A DNA stretch of 42,102 bases from positions 1-42,102 of the forward strand of contig PBEF01000023.1 in assembly GCA_002717625.1 (NCBI GenBank), read 5' to 3'. The position numbers and the translations under genes were made by a program. The DNA is from Fidelibacterota bacterium. Its GTDB lineage: Bacteria; Fidelibacterota; Marinisomatia; SCGC-AAA003-L08; D37C17. Under the pieces are notes generated by a model, which saw only the letters and a list, made by a program, of their open reading frames with translations, ran no database searches and was not told the origin of the DNA. Of the stretch, positions 23,340-32,903 are shown in pieces. Position 1 is the first letter of the stretch, and every line of letters begins with the position of its first letter.

Positions 23340-24363
23340 TAATATAAAATCTATAGATTCGAATAATTTCTTTAAGAGTATTAAGGACTTTCCTAAACAG
23401 ATTGAAGAAGTTTTTCAATCTAAAAATACTATATTAAAAAATAAAGATTCACTTGAACATTCTTATGAAAACATTCTATTTTGTGGCATGGGGGGGTCTG
23501 CTATAGCTGGAGATTTATTAAAATCAATGCTTGTAGAAGATATGAAAATACCAATTGTAATAAATAGAGATTATAGTGTTCCCAATTGGTTAAGTAAATC
23601 TACCCTAGTAATCCTTTCATCTTATTCTGGTAATACTGAAGAAGTATTGTCTTGTTATAGTGAATGTATTAACAGAGGTAATAAACCTATAATTATTTCT
23701 TCAAATGGGAAATTATTAAAAAATGCTAAAAAAATAGGGGATAGTTATGCTCTTATTCCAAAAGGATTAATGCCAAGAGCTGCATTAGGTTATTCAATTT
23801 CTATATTATTTAAAATATTAAATGAAATTACTATTATTAATTTTCATCAAATTAGTAAGCTCAAAAAGACTATAGTATCATTAAAAAAAGATTCAGTTTT
23901 ATATTCAAAAATAGATTCTAACAATAAGGCTATTTTATTAGCTAAAGAAATACATAATTCCTTTAATCTAATATATACTAGTAATAATATGGAAGTTATA
24001 GGTATGAGATTTCGAGCTCAATTAGCAGAAAATGCTAAAATGCTTTCTTCTCATTTTGTTTTTCCTGAACAAAATCATAATGAAATAGAAGGTTTTATTA
24101 ATACCTTTGTAAATAAGCTGAATATTTTATGGGTTTATGATCAAGATAGCCATAATAAAATTTTAAAAAGAATGGAAATCACATCTTCTATATTACAAGG
24201 TAAGGTAAAAAAACATATTATTAAATCTGAAGGAGAGACCTTTATAGAAAGAGAGCTAAGGCTTATTTATTTTTTAGATTGGGTTAGTTTTTATTGCGCA
24301 ATATTTAATAATGTAAATCCATATCCTGTTGATAGCATATCTAAGCTTAAATCTTTATTATGA
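23332..24363 (+). CDS. Bifunctional phosphoglucose/phosphomannose isomerase
   Basis: 343 residues with tandem SIS folds. CGMGGSAIAGDLL (about 51-63) binds the sugar phosphate, VILSSYSGNTEEVL (about 92-105) is the second SIS signature, and LMPRAALGYS and FPEQNHNEIEG carry the subfamily-specific residues (PGI/PMI family, known from archaea and many bacteria). It would interconvert fructose 6-phosphate with glucose and mannose 6-phosphates. No classic pgi is seen in the window. Next to the PMM/PGM gene, it could supply sugar phosphates for envelope glycans. It overlaps both neighbours (8 and 4 bases). Confidence 0.85.
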   Translation: MLDNIKSIDSNNFFKSIKDFPKQIEEVFQSKNTILKNKDSLEHSYENILFCGMGGSAIAGDLLKSMLVEDMKIPIVINRDYSVPNWLSKSTLVILSSYSGNTEEVLSCYSECINRGNKPIIISSNGKLLKNAKKIGDSYALIPKGLMPRAALGYSISILFKILNEITIINFHQISKLKKTIVSLKKDSVLYSKIDSNNKAILLAKEIHNSFNLIYTSNNMEVIGMRFRAQLAENAKMLSSHFVFPEQNHNEIEGFINTFVNKLNILWVYDQDSHNKILKRMEITSSILQGKVKKHIIKSEGETFIERELRLIYFLDWVSFYCAIFNNVNPYPVDSISKLKSLL

Positions 24364-24953
24364 GCTATTCGACTTCAATATTATATAAAATAATTTATTC
24401 TTCTTTAAATAAGAAGTATAAAATTATTTTTCATTCTATTAAAGATGATAAAAAAAATTTTTCAATTTTATTGAATAATCATTATGCTAAAAATATTGCA
24501 ATGGCTTCAGAAAATATTTCTAGTATTTTGCTGTCTCAATATGATTTATTTATCAACCTTTTAACACAATTAAATTTAAAATTAAATTCTGTTTGTGTTG
24601 AAAAAGATAAAACTAATTGTATCGCATTTATTAAAATTTCTTCTGAAAATGGGAATGACCTTTTTAAAATACCAGCATATGTTGGAGATGCAATTATACT
24701 AGCTTTAAAATCATTTGTAGATATTGAAATATCAAATTTATTATTTGTTGAAACAAAAGTAGATAATATTAATTTATATAATAAAAGTAAACTCCAAAAT
24801 AAAATTGAAAATCATGAATTTTCTCCATATAAAAAAAATACAGATATGATGTTAATGTTGCAAACAGCCCTTGATGATTGTCTTATTAAAGAGAATTATG
24901 AATCTGCAGCTTTTTTAAGGGATAGAATTAAAGAATTAAATAATAAAAAATGA
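24360..24953 (+). CDS. DUF151 bifunctional-nuclease-type protein with UvrB/C motif
   Basis: 197 residues. The middle segment CIAFIKISSENGNDLFKIPA then VGDAIILALKSFVDIEI matches the DUF151 (BFN) domain, where the sDAIALAL helix is diagnostic. The C-terminal 35 residues, LQTALDDCLIKENYESAAFLRDRIKELN cut here to ENYESAAFLRDRIKEL, form a UvrB/UvrC helical hairpin often fused to this family. The first 75 residues are not recognised. Nuclease activity is reported for plant relatives and one thermotogal protein; bacterial roles are unsettled. It overlaps the isomerase and the next lipoprotein gene with ATGA junctions. Confidence 0.72.
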   Translation: MSYSTSILYKIIYSSLNKKYKIIFHSIKDDKKNFSILLNNHYAKNIAMASENISSILLSQYDLFINLLTQLNLKLNSVCVEKDKTNCIAFIKISSENGNDLFKIPAYVGDAIILALKSFVDIEISNLLFVETKVDNINLYNKSKLQNKIENHEFSPYKKNTDMMLMLQTALDDCLIKENYESAAFLRDRIKELNNKK

Positions 24954-25321
24954 AATTATTTATTTACTATTTTATTTTAGTACTTCTTTTTTTTTCGTGT
25001 TCTAATAAGTTTTCTGATAAATCTATTGTAGGAACATGGAATTATGATAATAAACTCTTTTTAGAAGAGCAAAAACAATTCAGCTCACCAAAAGCTAATT
25101 TATCTGAAGCTTTTGATGTTATTAAGATGGTTTTTACTGATAATGAATTTACATCATATCTTGATAAGCAGGTAACAATAGGAAAGTGGAAAATTGAAAA
25201 AGATTCTTTATCTATGTTTTTAGATAATCATGGTTGGAAAAATTATTTTTACAAGCTTAGTAATAATAATTTGATTATTTATGATAGAGATTTTATTATT
25301 GCTTTAAAAAAAGAAAAGTAG
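24950..25321 (+). CDS. Small lipoprotein, possible lipocalin-like fold
   Basis: 123 residues. The lipoprotein signal MKLFIYYFILVLLFFSC has its lipobox Cys at residue 17. The mature part starts SNKFSDKSIVGTWNYD, the G-T-W entry typical of lipocalin-like or DUF4923-like beta barrels. It alternates beta-type segments ending NLIIYDRDFIIALKK. The sequence is too divergent to name a family. It is the last gene of the murQ-to-here run, sharing ATGA with the gene before, and is convergent with fabF only two bases away. Confidence 0.65.
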   Translation: MKLFIYYFILVLLFFSCSNKFSDKSIVGTWNYDNKLFLEEQKQFSSPKANLSEAFDVIKMVFTDNEFTSYLDKQVTIGKWKIEKDSLSMFLDNHGWKNYFYKLSNNNLIIYDRDFIIALKKEK

Positions 25322-25323
25322 AT

Positions 25324-26544
25324 TTAATTATATTTTTTAAATATTAAAGATGCATTATGTCCTCCAAATCCAAAAGTATTTGACATTGCATAGTTTACTT
25401 CCCTATCAATTGCTTTATTTGGAGTATAGTTTAAATCACAATTTTCATCATAATTTTCATAGTTTATAGTAGGGGGAATAAAGGAATTGGAGATTGATAG
25501 TATGCATGCTATAGCCTCAATAGCACCGGCAGCTCCTAGTAAATGTCCTGTTAATGATTTTGTAGAACTTATTGAAATATTTTTTGCATAATCTGTAAAG
25601 GTATTTTTTATTGCACTTGTTTCATTTTTATCATTATATACTGTAGATGTCCCATGTGCATTAATATAATCTATTAGTTTATAATTTGTTGAATTTTCAT
25701 TTAACGCTTTTTCCATAGCACTTGATGCGCCTAATCCATTTGGGATAGGTGTTGTAAGATGAAATGCATCAGCTGTTGCTCCATAGCCTACAATTTCACA
25801 AATAATATCAACATTTCTTTCTATCGCAGATTTTTCACTTTCAAGTACTAGCACCCCAGATCCTTCCCCCATTACAAAGCCATCTCTATTTAAATCAAAT
25901 GGTCTACATGCTGTATTTATATCTGGGTTTTGTGTTAAAGCTCTCATATTTGAAAAGCCTGCAATTGACATTGGTGTTATAGGAGCTTCACATCCACCTG
26001 CAATAATAATTTTTTCATATCCATGTTTAATTTGCCTGTAAGCATCTCCAATTACATGGCTACCTGTAGCACATGCTGATACAACAGAATAATTAACTCC
26101 TTTAAAGCCATATTTAATAGATATATGTCCTGCAGCTATATCTGATATCATCGTTGGAATAAAATAAGGGCTAACTCTTTTAGGGTGCTTTAATAATCGT
26201 TCATGTTGCTTTTCAAACGTACTGATTCCTCCAATACCTGATCCTACAATAACACCAACATCATCATGGTTTTTATTAAGTTTAGCTTGAACTACAGCTT
26301 GATCAGCAGCTAGTACTCCTAGAGCAGAGAATCTATCTAACTTATTTAATTCTTTGCTACTGAAATAATCATTTAAACATATTGATGATTCTCCAGCAAT
26401 TTTTACTTTATAATCAGAAGTATCGAAATGAGTGATATTCTTAATGCCATTTTTCCCTATTCTTAATGAATGAAGAAAATCTGGAATATTGTTACCAATA
26501 GGGGAGTTGACTCCAATTCCTGTTACAACAACTTTGTTATTCAA
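25324..26544 (-). CDS. fabF: 3-oxoacyl-ACP synthase II
   Basis: Condensing enzyme that elongates acyl-ACP with malonyl-ACP. 406 residues. Active-site Cys158 lies in VVSACATGSH, and the two His are in YINAHGTSTVYND (about 298) and KSLTGHLLGAAGAIEA (about 335). The FGFGGHNASLIF glycine-rich C-terminus is also present. Start is TTG, ten bases after the acpP stop. It closes the rpmF-plsX-fabD-fabG-acpP-fabF cluster. Confidence 0.96.
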   Translation of the reverse strand: MNNKVVVTGIGVNSPIGNNIPDFLHSLRIGKNGIKNITHFDTSDYKVKIAGESSICLNDYFSSKELNKLDRFSALGVLAADQAVVQAKLNKNHDDVGVIVGSGIGGISTFEKQHERLLKHPKRVSPYFIPTMISDIAAGHISIKYGFKGVNYSVVSACATGSHVIGDAYRQIKHGYEKIIIAGGCEAPITPMSIAGFSNMRALTQNPDINTACRPFDLNRDGFVMGEGSGVLVLESEKSAIERNVDIICEIVGYGATADAFHLTTPIPNGLGASSAMEKALNENSTNYKLIDYINAHGTSTVYNDKNETSAIKNTFTDYAKNISISSTKSLTGHLLGAAGAIEAIACILSISNSFIPPTINYENYDENCDLNYTPNKAIDREVNYAMSNTFGFGGHNASLIFKKYN

Positions 26545-26553
26545 TTTTAAATT

Positions 26554-26790
26554 TTATTTTATATTATTAATATATTCAACAGCTTGATTTACAGATAATA
26601 TTTTTTCAGCATCTTCATCAGGAATCTCTATGCTGAATTCTTCTTCAAATTGCATAATTAGCTCAACTGTATCTAGAGAGTCTGCACCAAGGTCATCAAT
26701 AAATTTTGCTTCAGGAGTTACTTTATTTATATCAACTCCTAATTTATCAACAACTATATCGATTATTTTATTTTGATTTTCATTAGACAT
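26554..26790 (-). CDS. acpP: Acyl carrier protein
   Basis: 78 residues, very acidic. Ser38 in [16 protein letters not shown] is the phosphopantetheine attachment site. Helix 3 and the ending [14 protein letters not shown] are typical. A strong AAAGGAG precedes the ATG, fitting the high expression expected. It lies between fabG (17-base gap) and fabF, the standard order. Confidence 0.97.
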   Translation of the reverse strand: MSNENQNKIIDIVVDKLGVDINKVTPEAKFIDDLGADSLDTVELIMQFEEEFSIEIPDEDAEKILSVNQAVEYINNIK

Positions 26791-26807
26791 GTATTATTCT
26801 CCTTTGT

Positions 26808-27551
26808 TTAATTTATTCCGCCATCAATTTTTATTATTTGTCCTGTAATGTAGGCAGCTTTATCTGAGGCTAAAAAACTAACTAGATTAGCTATATCTTC
26901 AGATTTTCCAAAACGTTTTAATGCTATTGATTTCAAAAAAGAGTCTTTATCTTTTTGACTCAATTTATCAGTCATCTCTGTTTGTATAAAACCAGGTGCA
27001 ATAGCATTAACTGTAATATTTCTGCTACCTACTTCTTTTGATAAAGATTTAGTTAAACCGATTATCCCTGATTTAGAAGCAGCATAATTTATTTGTCCGG
27101 AATTCCCATTTAATCCAATTATTGATGATATATTAATAATTCTTCCAAATTTTTGTTTCATCATTTGTTTAATAACTGCTTTACAGCAATTAAAGTAGCC
27201 TTTTAGATTAGTATTGATTACTGAATCCCAGTCTTCTTCACTCATTCTTGCTAAGATATTATCCTTTGTAACACCAGCATTATTTACCAATATGTCAACT
27301 CTTTCATTATTAGCTGTGATTTCTGAAAATAACTTGTTTATGGATTTAAAATCTCCTGTATCAGCTATATGATAGCTAACTTTAACATTGAATTTATCTA
27401 ATATTTGATTTTTTACTACTTTAAGAAGACTTTTTGTTCTGCTTAATAATATTAAATCAGCACCATTTTCAGCTAGCTTGAATGCTATGCTTTTTCCTAT
27501 TCCTTTTGATGCACCAGTTATTATAGCTGTATGATTATTTAAATTATTCAT
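26808..27551 (-). CDS. fabG: 3-oxoacyl-ACP reductase
   Basis: NADPH-dependent SDR that reduces 3-ketoacyl-ACP. 247 residues. Cofactor motif TGASKGIG (12-19), NNAGVTKD, catalytic ISSIIG and YAASKSG, and the C-terminal ITGQIIKIDGGIN are all present, with intact Ser, Tyr and Lys. It overlaps fabD by eight bases, consistent with coupled translation in the fatty-acid cluster. Confidence 0.96.
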   Translation of the reverse strand: MNNLNNHTAIITGASKGIGKSIAFKLAENGADLILLSRTKSLLKVVKNQILDKFNVKVSYHIADTGDFKSINKLFSEITANNERVDILVNNAGVTKDNILARMSEEDWDSVINTNLKGYFNCCKAVIKQMMKQKFGRIINISSIIGLNGNSGQINYAASKSGIIGLTKSLSKEVGSRNITVNAIAPGFIQTEMTDKLSQKDKDSFLKSIALKRFGKSEDIANLVSFLASDKAAYITGQIIKIDGGIN

Positions 27552-28452
27552 ATATTAATTCTAGATTATAAAAATCCATTATTGTTGAATTTTTAGATAT
27601 TCGTTTAACTAATTTAGATAGTACATTTCCTGGGCCAACTTCAATAAAATTATTATCATTATCTTTTATCATATTCTTAATTATATCAGTCCAATATACT
27701 GGACTTTCAAGTTGTTTAAGTAAATTATTTTTAATTTTTTCTCCCTTTTTTTCAGGAAAAGGATATGTATTTTGATAAATGGGCATTTTAGCATCTTTAA
27801 AATCAGTAGATTTTATTACTTTCGATAAAGAATTCCTAGCACTTTTCATAAGGGGAGAATGAAAAGCTCCAGATGTTTTTAAAGGAAAAATTTTTCTTAA
27901 ACCCATTTTTTTTGATCTTTTAATAGTTTCATTGATTGATTTTTTATTTCCTGATAAAACTACTTGTTCATTCGAATTGTAGTTTGCAGGGACAAGCATA
28001 TCTGCTGAATTACATAATTCATCAATCTGCTCTTCTGTAGCCCCTAATATTGCTAACATTCCTCCAGCATTAGTATCTCCAGATTTTTGCATTTCTTTAG
28101 CTCGTATTTTTATGATTTTTAAAGCTGCTTCAAATGATAATACTTCACATGAGACTAGTGCAGAATATTCTCCTAGGCTATGACCTGAAACAGCTTGTGG
28201 AGTACAGCCGTTATTTTTTAAGATTTTATCTTTAATTACACTATTTAAAAAAATTGCTGGTTGAGTATATTCTGTTTTATTTAGTTTATTTTCTTTATCA
28301 TATAATGAAATTTCTAATAAGTCAAAACCTAGTATTTCTTTTGCTTTTAAATAGTGCTCTTTAGCCATATTACATTTTTTTAATAACTTTGCACTCATAC
28401 CTACAAATTGAGAACCTTGTCCTGGAAATATGAAATTATAAGGATTATTCAT
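27544..28452 (-). CDS. fabD: Malonyl-CoA:ACP transacylase
   Basis: 302 residues. FPGQGSQFVGM at the N-terminus, the nucleophile Ser92 in SGHSLGEYSAL, and the catalytic His in TSGAFHSPLM (about 201) are clear. It loads malonyl onto AcpP for FabF. It overlaps plsX upstream and fabG downstream by eight bases each. In many bacteria fabH lies between plsX and fabD; here it does not. Confidence 0.95.
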   Translation of the reverse strand: MNNPYNFIFPGQGSQFVGMSAKLLKKCNMAKEHYLKAKEILGFDLLEISLYDKENKLNKTEYTQPAIFLNSVIKDKILKNNGCTPQAVSGHSLGEYSALVSCEVLSFEAALKIIKIRAKEMQKSGDTNAGGMLAILGATEEQIDELCNSADMLVPANYNSNEQVVLSGNKKSINETIKRSKKMGLRKIFPLKTSGAFHSPLMKSARNSLSKVIKSTDFKDAKMPIYQNTYPFPEKKGEKIKNNLLKQLESPVYWTDIIKNMIKDNDNNFIEVGPGNVLSKLVKRISKNSTIMDFYNLELIYE

Positions 28453-29455
28453 TTTGGAAGTCTATATTTTCTAATGATTCTTTTATTCTATTTATAAAAC
28501 CATTTTTTACACATTTTTTTGCATGCAATATACCATTATATATGGCTTTATGGTTAGATGAACCGTGGCATTTTATTACAATCCCATTAACGCCAAGTAA
28601 GGGAGCTCCTCCATGTTCTTCGTAATCAAATGTTTTTTTAATATCTTGAAATACAGGAAATAGCATAGGTTTAGCAAGTTTTGATATTGAATGGTTGTTT
28701 ATACTATCTGTTGCCCATGATAACATCTTAGAAACAGTTCCTTCTATTAATTTTAATACTATATTGCCTGTAAATCCATCACATATAACTATATCAGCCT
28801 TATTATCTAAGATATCTCTAGATTCTAAATTCCCAATAAAATTAGTTGAATGCTTTTCTAAGAGTTTAAAAGTTTCAATACTTAATATATTCCCTTTATT
28901 AGATTCATTTCCTATATTTAATAATGCAATTTTAGGTTTATCAATGTTCTCCAGATATTTTATATATGCTTTTGCCATTAACGAGAACTGTAAAAGATGT
29001 ATTGGTTTATTATTAGAATTTGCTCCCACATCACATAAAACAAAACCCCCTTTATCTGTTGGGATATAAGCTCCTAAAGCAGGTCTTCTAATTTTATCAA
29101 TTTTTCCAAGCAAAAGTAAAGAAGATGAAAGTAGTGCCCCCGTATTACCTGCACTAACTACAGCATCTACTTCTTTATCTTTAAGTAGTTGAATTGATTT
29201 TATAAGTGAAGATTCAGGTTTATTTTTAAATAATCTTGTAGGGGAGTCTGAGTCTATAATTTCATCTTCAGCATAAATAAACTTATAGTTGTTATATTTT
29301 GACTTTTTAAAAGTTTTTTTAAATGAATTAAAAATAGATTTTTTTCCTACTAAATATAAAAAATCATTTTTATGTTTATTGATATAAGATAAGGAGCCGT
29401 TTATATTTGATGAAGGAGACAAGTCTCCATTCATAATATCTATAGCGATTTTCAT
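28445..29455 (-). CDS. plsX: Phosphate acyltransferase PlsX
   Basis: PlsX makes acyl-phosphate from acyl-ACP for glycerolipid synthesis. 336 residues. MKIAIDIMNGDLSP at the N-terminus (family DAMGGDxxP), VSAGNTGALLSSSL (about 98-111), RPALGAYIPT, VICDGFTGNIVLKL (about 224-237) and YEEHGGAPLLGVNG are the expected segments. The first motif reads DIMNGD where DAMGGD is usual, a mild divergence. It starts seven bases after rpmF, the common rpmF-plsX pairing. Confidence 0.94.
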   Translation of the reverse strand: MKIAIDIMNGDLSPSSNINGSLSYINKHKNDFLYLVGKKSIFNSFKKTFKKSKYNNYKFIYAEDEIIDSDSPTRLFKNKPESSLIKSIQLLKDKEVDAVVSAGNTGALLSSSLLLLGKIDKIRRPALGAYIPTDKGGFVLCDVGANSNNKPIHLLQFSLMAKAYIKYLENIDKPKIALLNIGNESNKGNILSIETFKLLEKHSTNFIGNLESRDILDNKADIVICDGFTGNIVLKLIEGTVSKMLSWATDSINNHSISKLAKPMLFPVFQDIKKTFDYEEHGGAPLLGVNGIVIKCHGSSNHKAIYNGILHAKKCVKNGFINRIKESLENIDFQNE

Positions 29456-29462
29456 TTAGAAA

Positions 29463-29648
29463 TTAACTATTTTTTGTAAGTATTTTCCCTTTAAAATAGA
29501 GGACTCCATCAACTTTGTAGGCTCTATGCCTAAGGTGCTTTGTTCCTGTCTCAGAACACTCAGAAACACATAGGTTATCCTTCATCTTCCATTGGGACCT
29601 TCTTTTTTTGCTTCGAGCTTTCGAATGTTTTTTTCTTGGTACTGCCAT
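29463..29648 (-). CDS. rpmF: Ribosomal protein bL32
   Basis: 61 residues. MAVPRKKHSKARSKKRRSQW is the L32 N-terminus, which threads into the 50S subunit, followed by TGTKHLRHRAYKVDG and YFKGK. There are two Cys (CVSEC) but not the four-Cys zinc ribbon of the C-plus form, so this is a zinc-independent type. It leads the plsX-fab cluster. The 76-base gap upstream, after the SPOR lipoprotein gene, may hold a promoter, but I see no clear one. Confidence 0.95.
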   Translation of the reverse strand: MAVPRKKHSKARSKKRRSQWKMKDNLCVSECSETGTKHLRHRAYKVDGVLYFKGKILTKNS

Positions 29649-29724
29649 AGTTATTATTATATAATAGTTAGTTAACCGCGTAATTTATCATTCATTTTTT
29701 GTTAAGAACAAGAAAAAATCAATT

Positions 29725-30399
29725 TTATTTTATATATGCAATCCAAGGATTTTCGCCTCTAAATTTAGATAATTTATTTTTTACTTTTTGTGCTAGCTCT
29801 TTATTTTTAAAACTTCCTATTCGTACCCTCCAACGTTGAATATTGTTTTTTTTATCAAAATATTCTTCTATATAAGTATCAAACCCCAATTCTATTAATT
29901 CATTCATATCTTCTTTAGCTTTATTTAGAGAAGTCCAAGAAGCTACTTGAATTGTATATTTGCTATTTGATTTTTTTTCTTTTATAGTTTCTTTTTGTTT
30001 TTCTTGTTTAGATACAACTTTTTTTTCTATTTTTTTTATATCGATTGATTTTTTTTCTGATTTAGCTGTATCATAGTTTCCTTTTATAGCATTAAAATAA
30101 AAATTTTCATTATGAATTTCTTTATCATCTTTATCTTTTATTTCTAATGAAATTTGATATTCTCCAATTGTAAAAGGAGTGAACAACATTTTGTCATTTT
30201 CTATACTGTAATCAAAGTTTGAATTTTCTGGTCCTTTAGGTATAGACCATTTATATATGTAATCTTGATTATTTATATTTATTGATTCAGGAAAAATTTT
30301 AATTGTTTTACCTGTTTCTATTTCTTGCCATATTTGTTTTTCATTGCATGAAAGCAATACAAACATAAATATTGATAATAATATTTTTTTTATTTTCAT
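29725..30399 (-). CDS. SPOR-domain lipoprotein
   Basis: 224 residues. Signal peptide with lipobox VLLSC (Cys18); a beta-rich region (about 25-105, like a PKD or Ig domain: YKWSIPKGPENS, GEYQISLEIKD); a Lys/Glu-rich linker (110-145); then a SPOR domain (about 147-222, YTIQVASWTSLNKAKEDM, RWRVRIGSFKNKELAQ). SPOR domains bind denuded peptidoglycan glycans at division sites, so a role near the septum is likely. The linker would let the anchored protein reach through the periplasm. It lies eight bases after ndk, probably cotranscribed. Confidence 0.85.
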   Translation of the reverse strand: MKIKKILLSIFMFVLLSCNEKQIWQEIETGKTIKIFPESININNQDYIYKWSIPKGPENSNFDYSIENDKMLFTPFTIGEYQISLEIKDKDDKEIHNENFYFNAIKGNYDTAKSEKKSIDIKKIEKKVVSKQEKQKETIKEKKSNSKYTIQVASWTSLNKAKEDMNELIELGFDTYIEEYFDKKNNIQRWRVRIGSFKNKELAQKVKNKLSKFRGENPWIAYIK

Positions 30400-30407
30400 A
30401 GGTTTCC

Positions 30408-30833
30408 TTATTTGTTTTGTATGATTTCGATATCAGAAAAGAAAAAAGCAATTTCTATTTTTGCATTTTCATCTGAGTCTGATCCATGAACAGCATTCTC
30501 TCCTAAACTTGTAGCATATAATTTTCTTATAGTTCCATCTTCTGCTTCTTCAGGGTTTGTTGCACCTATTACTTTTCTCCATTCAGAAACTGCACTTTCT
30601 TTAGATAATGCCAATACCATGCATTTCCCTGATGACATAAAAGTTGTTAGTTCTTTAAAGAAGGGTTTATCTTTATGTATACCATAGAACCCTTCAGCTT
30701 GAGCCCTTGTCATTTTTATTAATTTTGCACACAATATATCAAATCCTGAATCCAATATATGATTATATATTTTTCCTGTATAATTATTTTTTACAGCGTC
30801 TGGCTTAATAATTGCAAATGTTGTATTTCCCAT
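30408..30833 (-). CDS. ndk: Nucleoside-diphosphate kinase
   Basis: 141 residues. TFAIIKPDAVKNN at the N-terminus and NAVHGSDS with the phosphorylated His116 identify NDK. It balances NTP pools using ATP and can use GTP formed by succinyl-CoA synthetase. AGGAG precedes the ATG. It directly follows sucD (ten-base gap), a meaningful neighbour because the two enzymes are metabolically linked. Confidence 0.96.
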   Translation of the reverse strand: MGNTTFAIIKPDAVKNNYTGKIYNHILDSGFDILCAKLIKMTRAQAEGFYGIHKDKPFFKELTTFMSSGKCMVLALSKESAVSEWRKVIGATNPEEAEDGTIRKLYATSLGENAVHGSDSDENAKIEIAFFFSDIEIIQNK

Positions 30834-30843
30834 AAATCTCCTA

Positions 30844-31716
30844 TTATATTATCTCTTTCATTTTTTTGCCAATCTCTGCAGGCGATTCACATACATGAAT
30901 ACCACATTTTTCCATTATATCCATTTTTGCTTTAGCAGTCTCATCTCCTCCAGAAACTATTGCTCCTGCATGTCCCATCCTTTTGCCACTAGGAGCTGTT
31001 TGTCCTGCAATAAAACCAACTATTGGTTTTGATGCATTTTCTTTAGCCCAATTAGCAGCGTCAATCTCCATTGTTCCACCAATTTCACCAATAACAACAA
31101 TTCCATTAGTTTCATTATCTTTTTCAAATAGCTCAATAGCTTTTTTCATATCGGTCCCTATTATGGGATCACCACCAATTCCTAAGGCTGTTGTTTGCCC
31201 CATTCCATTTTGTACAAGCTGATAGATTGCTTCATATGTTAGTGTACCTGATTTTGATATAACACCAATATTACCCTTTTTTGTTATAAATCCTGGCATT
31301 ATACCAAGCTTACATTCATCAACTGTTATTATACCAGGGCAGTTAGGTCCAATGAGTGTAATATTTTTCTCATCCACTATATCTTTTGCTTTGATCATAT
31401 CTCTTGTTGGAATACCTTCACTGATACATACAATTGTTTGGATTCCCGCATTTGCAGATTCAATTATTGCATCACCTGCGAATGCTGGAGGAACAAAAAT
31501 TATAGATGCATTTGCCCCTGCTTCTTTTTTTGCTTCACTAACTTTATTAAATACTGGAATTGTATTATTAATTGCTTTTTGTCCACCTTTTCCAGGTGTT
31601 ACTCCTGCTACTATATTTGTCCCATATTCAAGCATCTGAGTAGAATGAAATGTACCCTCAGACCCTGTAATTCCCTGTACTATAACTTTAGTTTCTTTAT
31701 TTACAATAATTGACAT
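30844..31716 (-). CDS. sucD: Succinyl-CoA synthetase, alpha subunit
   Basis: 290 residues. [16 protein letters not shown] (CoA-binding Rossmann region), GPNCPGII (about 122-129) and the phosphohistidine loop [14 protein letters not shown] (His near 247) are present. With SucC it converts succinyl-CoA to succinate and makes ATP or GTP in the TCA cycle. The ATG overlaps the sucC stop by one base (TAATG), and an AAAGGAG lies upstream. Confidence 0.96.
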   Translation of the reverse strand: MSIIVNKETKVIVQGITGSEGTFHSTQMLEYGTNIVAGVTPGKGGQKAINNTIPVFNKVSEAKKEAGANASIIFVPPAFAGDAIIESANAGIQTIVCISEGIPTRDMIKAKDIVDEKNITLIGPNCPGIITVDECKLGIMPGFITKKGNIGVISKSGTLTYEAIYQLVQNGMGQTTALGIGGDPIIGTDMKKAIELFEKDNETNGIVVIGEIGGTMEIDAANWAKENASKPIVGFIAGQTAPSGKRMGHAGAIVSGGDETAKAKMDIMEKCGIHVCESPAEIGKKMKEII

Positions 31717-32900
31717 TAATTTTTCTCCTTTAAAGTAGCTTTTACTGATTTTATTGCAGCATCTTCTAAGTTGTTTGCAGGTATTATTTCTACCCCTGAA
31801 TTTGATAATATCTCTTTTGCTATTTCTGCATTAGTTCCCTCTAATCTTACTACAACGGGGACTTTAAGGCCTAAGTCTTTTACAGCATCAACAACGCCAT
31901 TTGCTACTCTATCGCATCTTACAATACCACCAAAAATATTTATTAAAATCACTTTTACATTTTTATCATTTAAAATAATTTTAAATCCATTTTTTATTGT
32001 TTCAGCATTTGCTTTACCTCCTACATCAAGAAAATTAGCAGGCTCTCCTCCTGATATTTTTATTATATCCATAGTGGCCATTGCAAGCCCTGCACCATTA
32101 ACCATGCATCCAACATTCCCTTCAAGTTTAACATAATTCAAATCAAATTTACTTGCTTCTAATTCAAGTGGATCCTCTTCTGTTAAATCTCTCATATCTA
32201 AAATATTTTTATGCCTAAATAAAGCATTGCTATCAAAATTAAACTTGGCATCTAATGCAACTATTTCTTCTTGCTCTGTTTCTACTAATGGGTTGATTTC
32301 TAGTAAAGATGAATCCATATCTTTGTAGCATTTATACATGTTTTTAAAAATATTAATGCATGGTTTAATTAGTTTATCTCTTAGCTCTAAACCTAATGCA
32401 AGCTCCATTGCTTTTTCATCTGTTAAATATTCTTTAGGGTTAATCCAAACTTTAATGATTTTTTCAGGTGTTTCTTTAGCGACGTCTTCAATATTCATGC
32501 CTCCCTCTGTAGAAACCATAAAAACATCCATTTTTTTACTTCTATCAAGCGTTATTGCAGCGTAGTATTCTTTTTTAATATCAAAAGCTTCAGTTATATA
32601 TACTTTATTTACTTTTTTACCTTCTTCTCCCGTTTGATGAGTAACTAAATTCATACCTAAGATATTTTTTGTGTGATTGAGAGCTGTTTTAAAATCTGGA
32701 GAATATTTAACGCCTCCACCTTTTCCACGTCCTCCAGCATGTATTTGAGCTTTTACAATAACATCTTGAGTTTGAAAATCTTTTTGAACCTGTTTAATTG
32801 TTTGTTCAGCTAATTTGATATCTTCTATAACGTATCCATCTTGAATAGGAACATTAAAATCGCTTAGAATTTTTTTACCTTGATATTCATGAATTTTCAT
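31716..32900 (-). CDS. sucC: Succinyl-CoA synthetase, beta subunit
   Basis: 394 residues. [19 protein letters not shown] at the N-terminus, [15 protein letters not shown] (about 51-65) in the ATP-grasp domain, LEINPLV (about 201-207) and [14 protein letters not shown] near 325 are the known SucC segments. It starts three bases after the arcC stop and shares TAATG with sucD, placing it in one run with the arginine-catabolism genes. Confidence 0.96.
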   Translation of the reverse strand: MKIHEYQGKKILSDFNVPIQDGYVIEDIKLAEQTIKQVQKDFQTQDVIVKAQIHAGGRGKGGGVKYSPDFKTALNHTKNILGMNLVTHQTGEEGKKVNKVYITEAFDIKKEYYAAITLDRSKKMDVFMVSTEGGMNIEDVAKETPEKIIKVWINPKEYLTDEKAMELALGLELRDKLIKPCINIFKNMYKCYKDMDSSLLEINPLVETEQEEIVALDAKFNFDSNALFRHKNILDMRDLTEEDPLELEASKFDLNYVKLEGNVGCMVNGAGLAMATMDIIKISGGEPANFLDVGGKANAETIKNGFKIILNDKNVKVILINIFGGIVRCDRVANGVVDAVKDLGLKVPVVVRLEGTNAEIAKEILSNSGVEIIPANNLEDAAIKSVKATLKEKN

Positions 32901-32903
32901 TTT

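Noticed and set aside
31438-31713. A Cys-rich 91-residue open frame on the plus strand inside sucD
   Set aside because: It is antisense to a well-conserved gene, with composition explained by the complement of sucD codons and no ribosome binding site.
30983-32565. Several plus-strand open frames of 75-121 codons opposite sucC and sucD
   Set aside because: These are shadows of the conserved coding strand; none has a recognisable domain or start signal.
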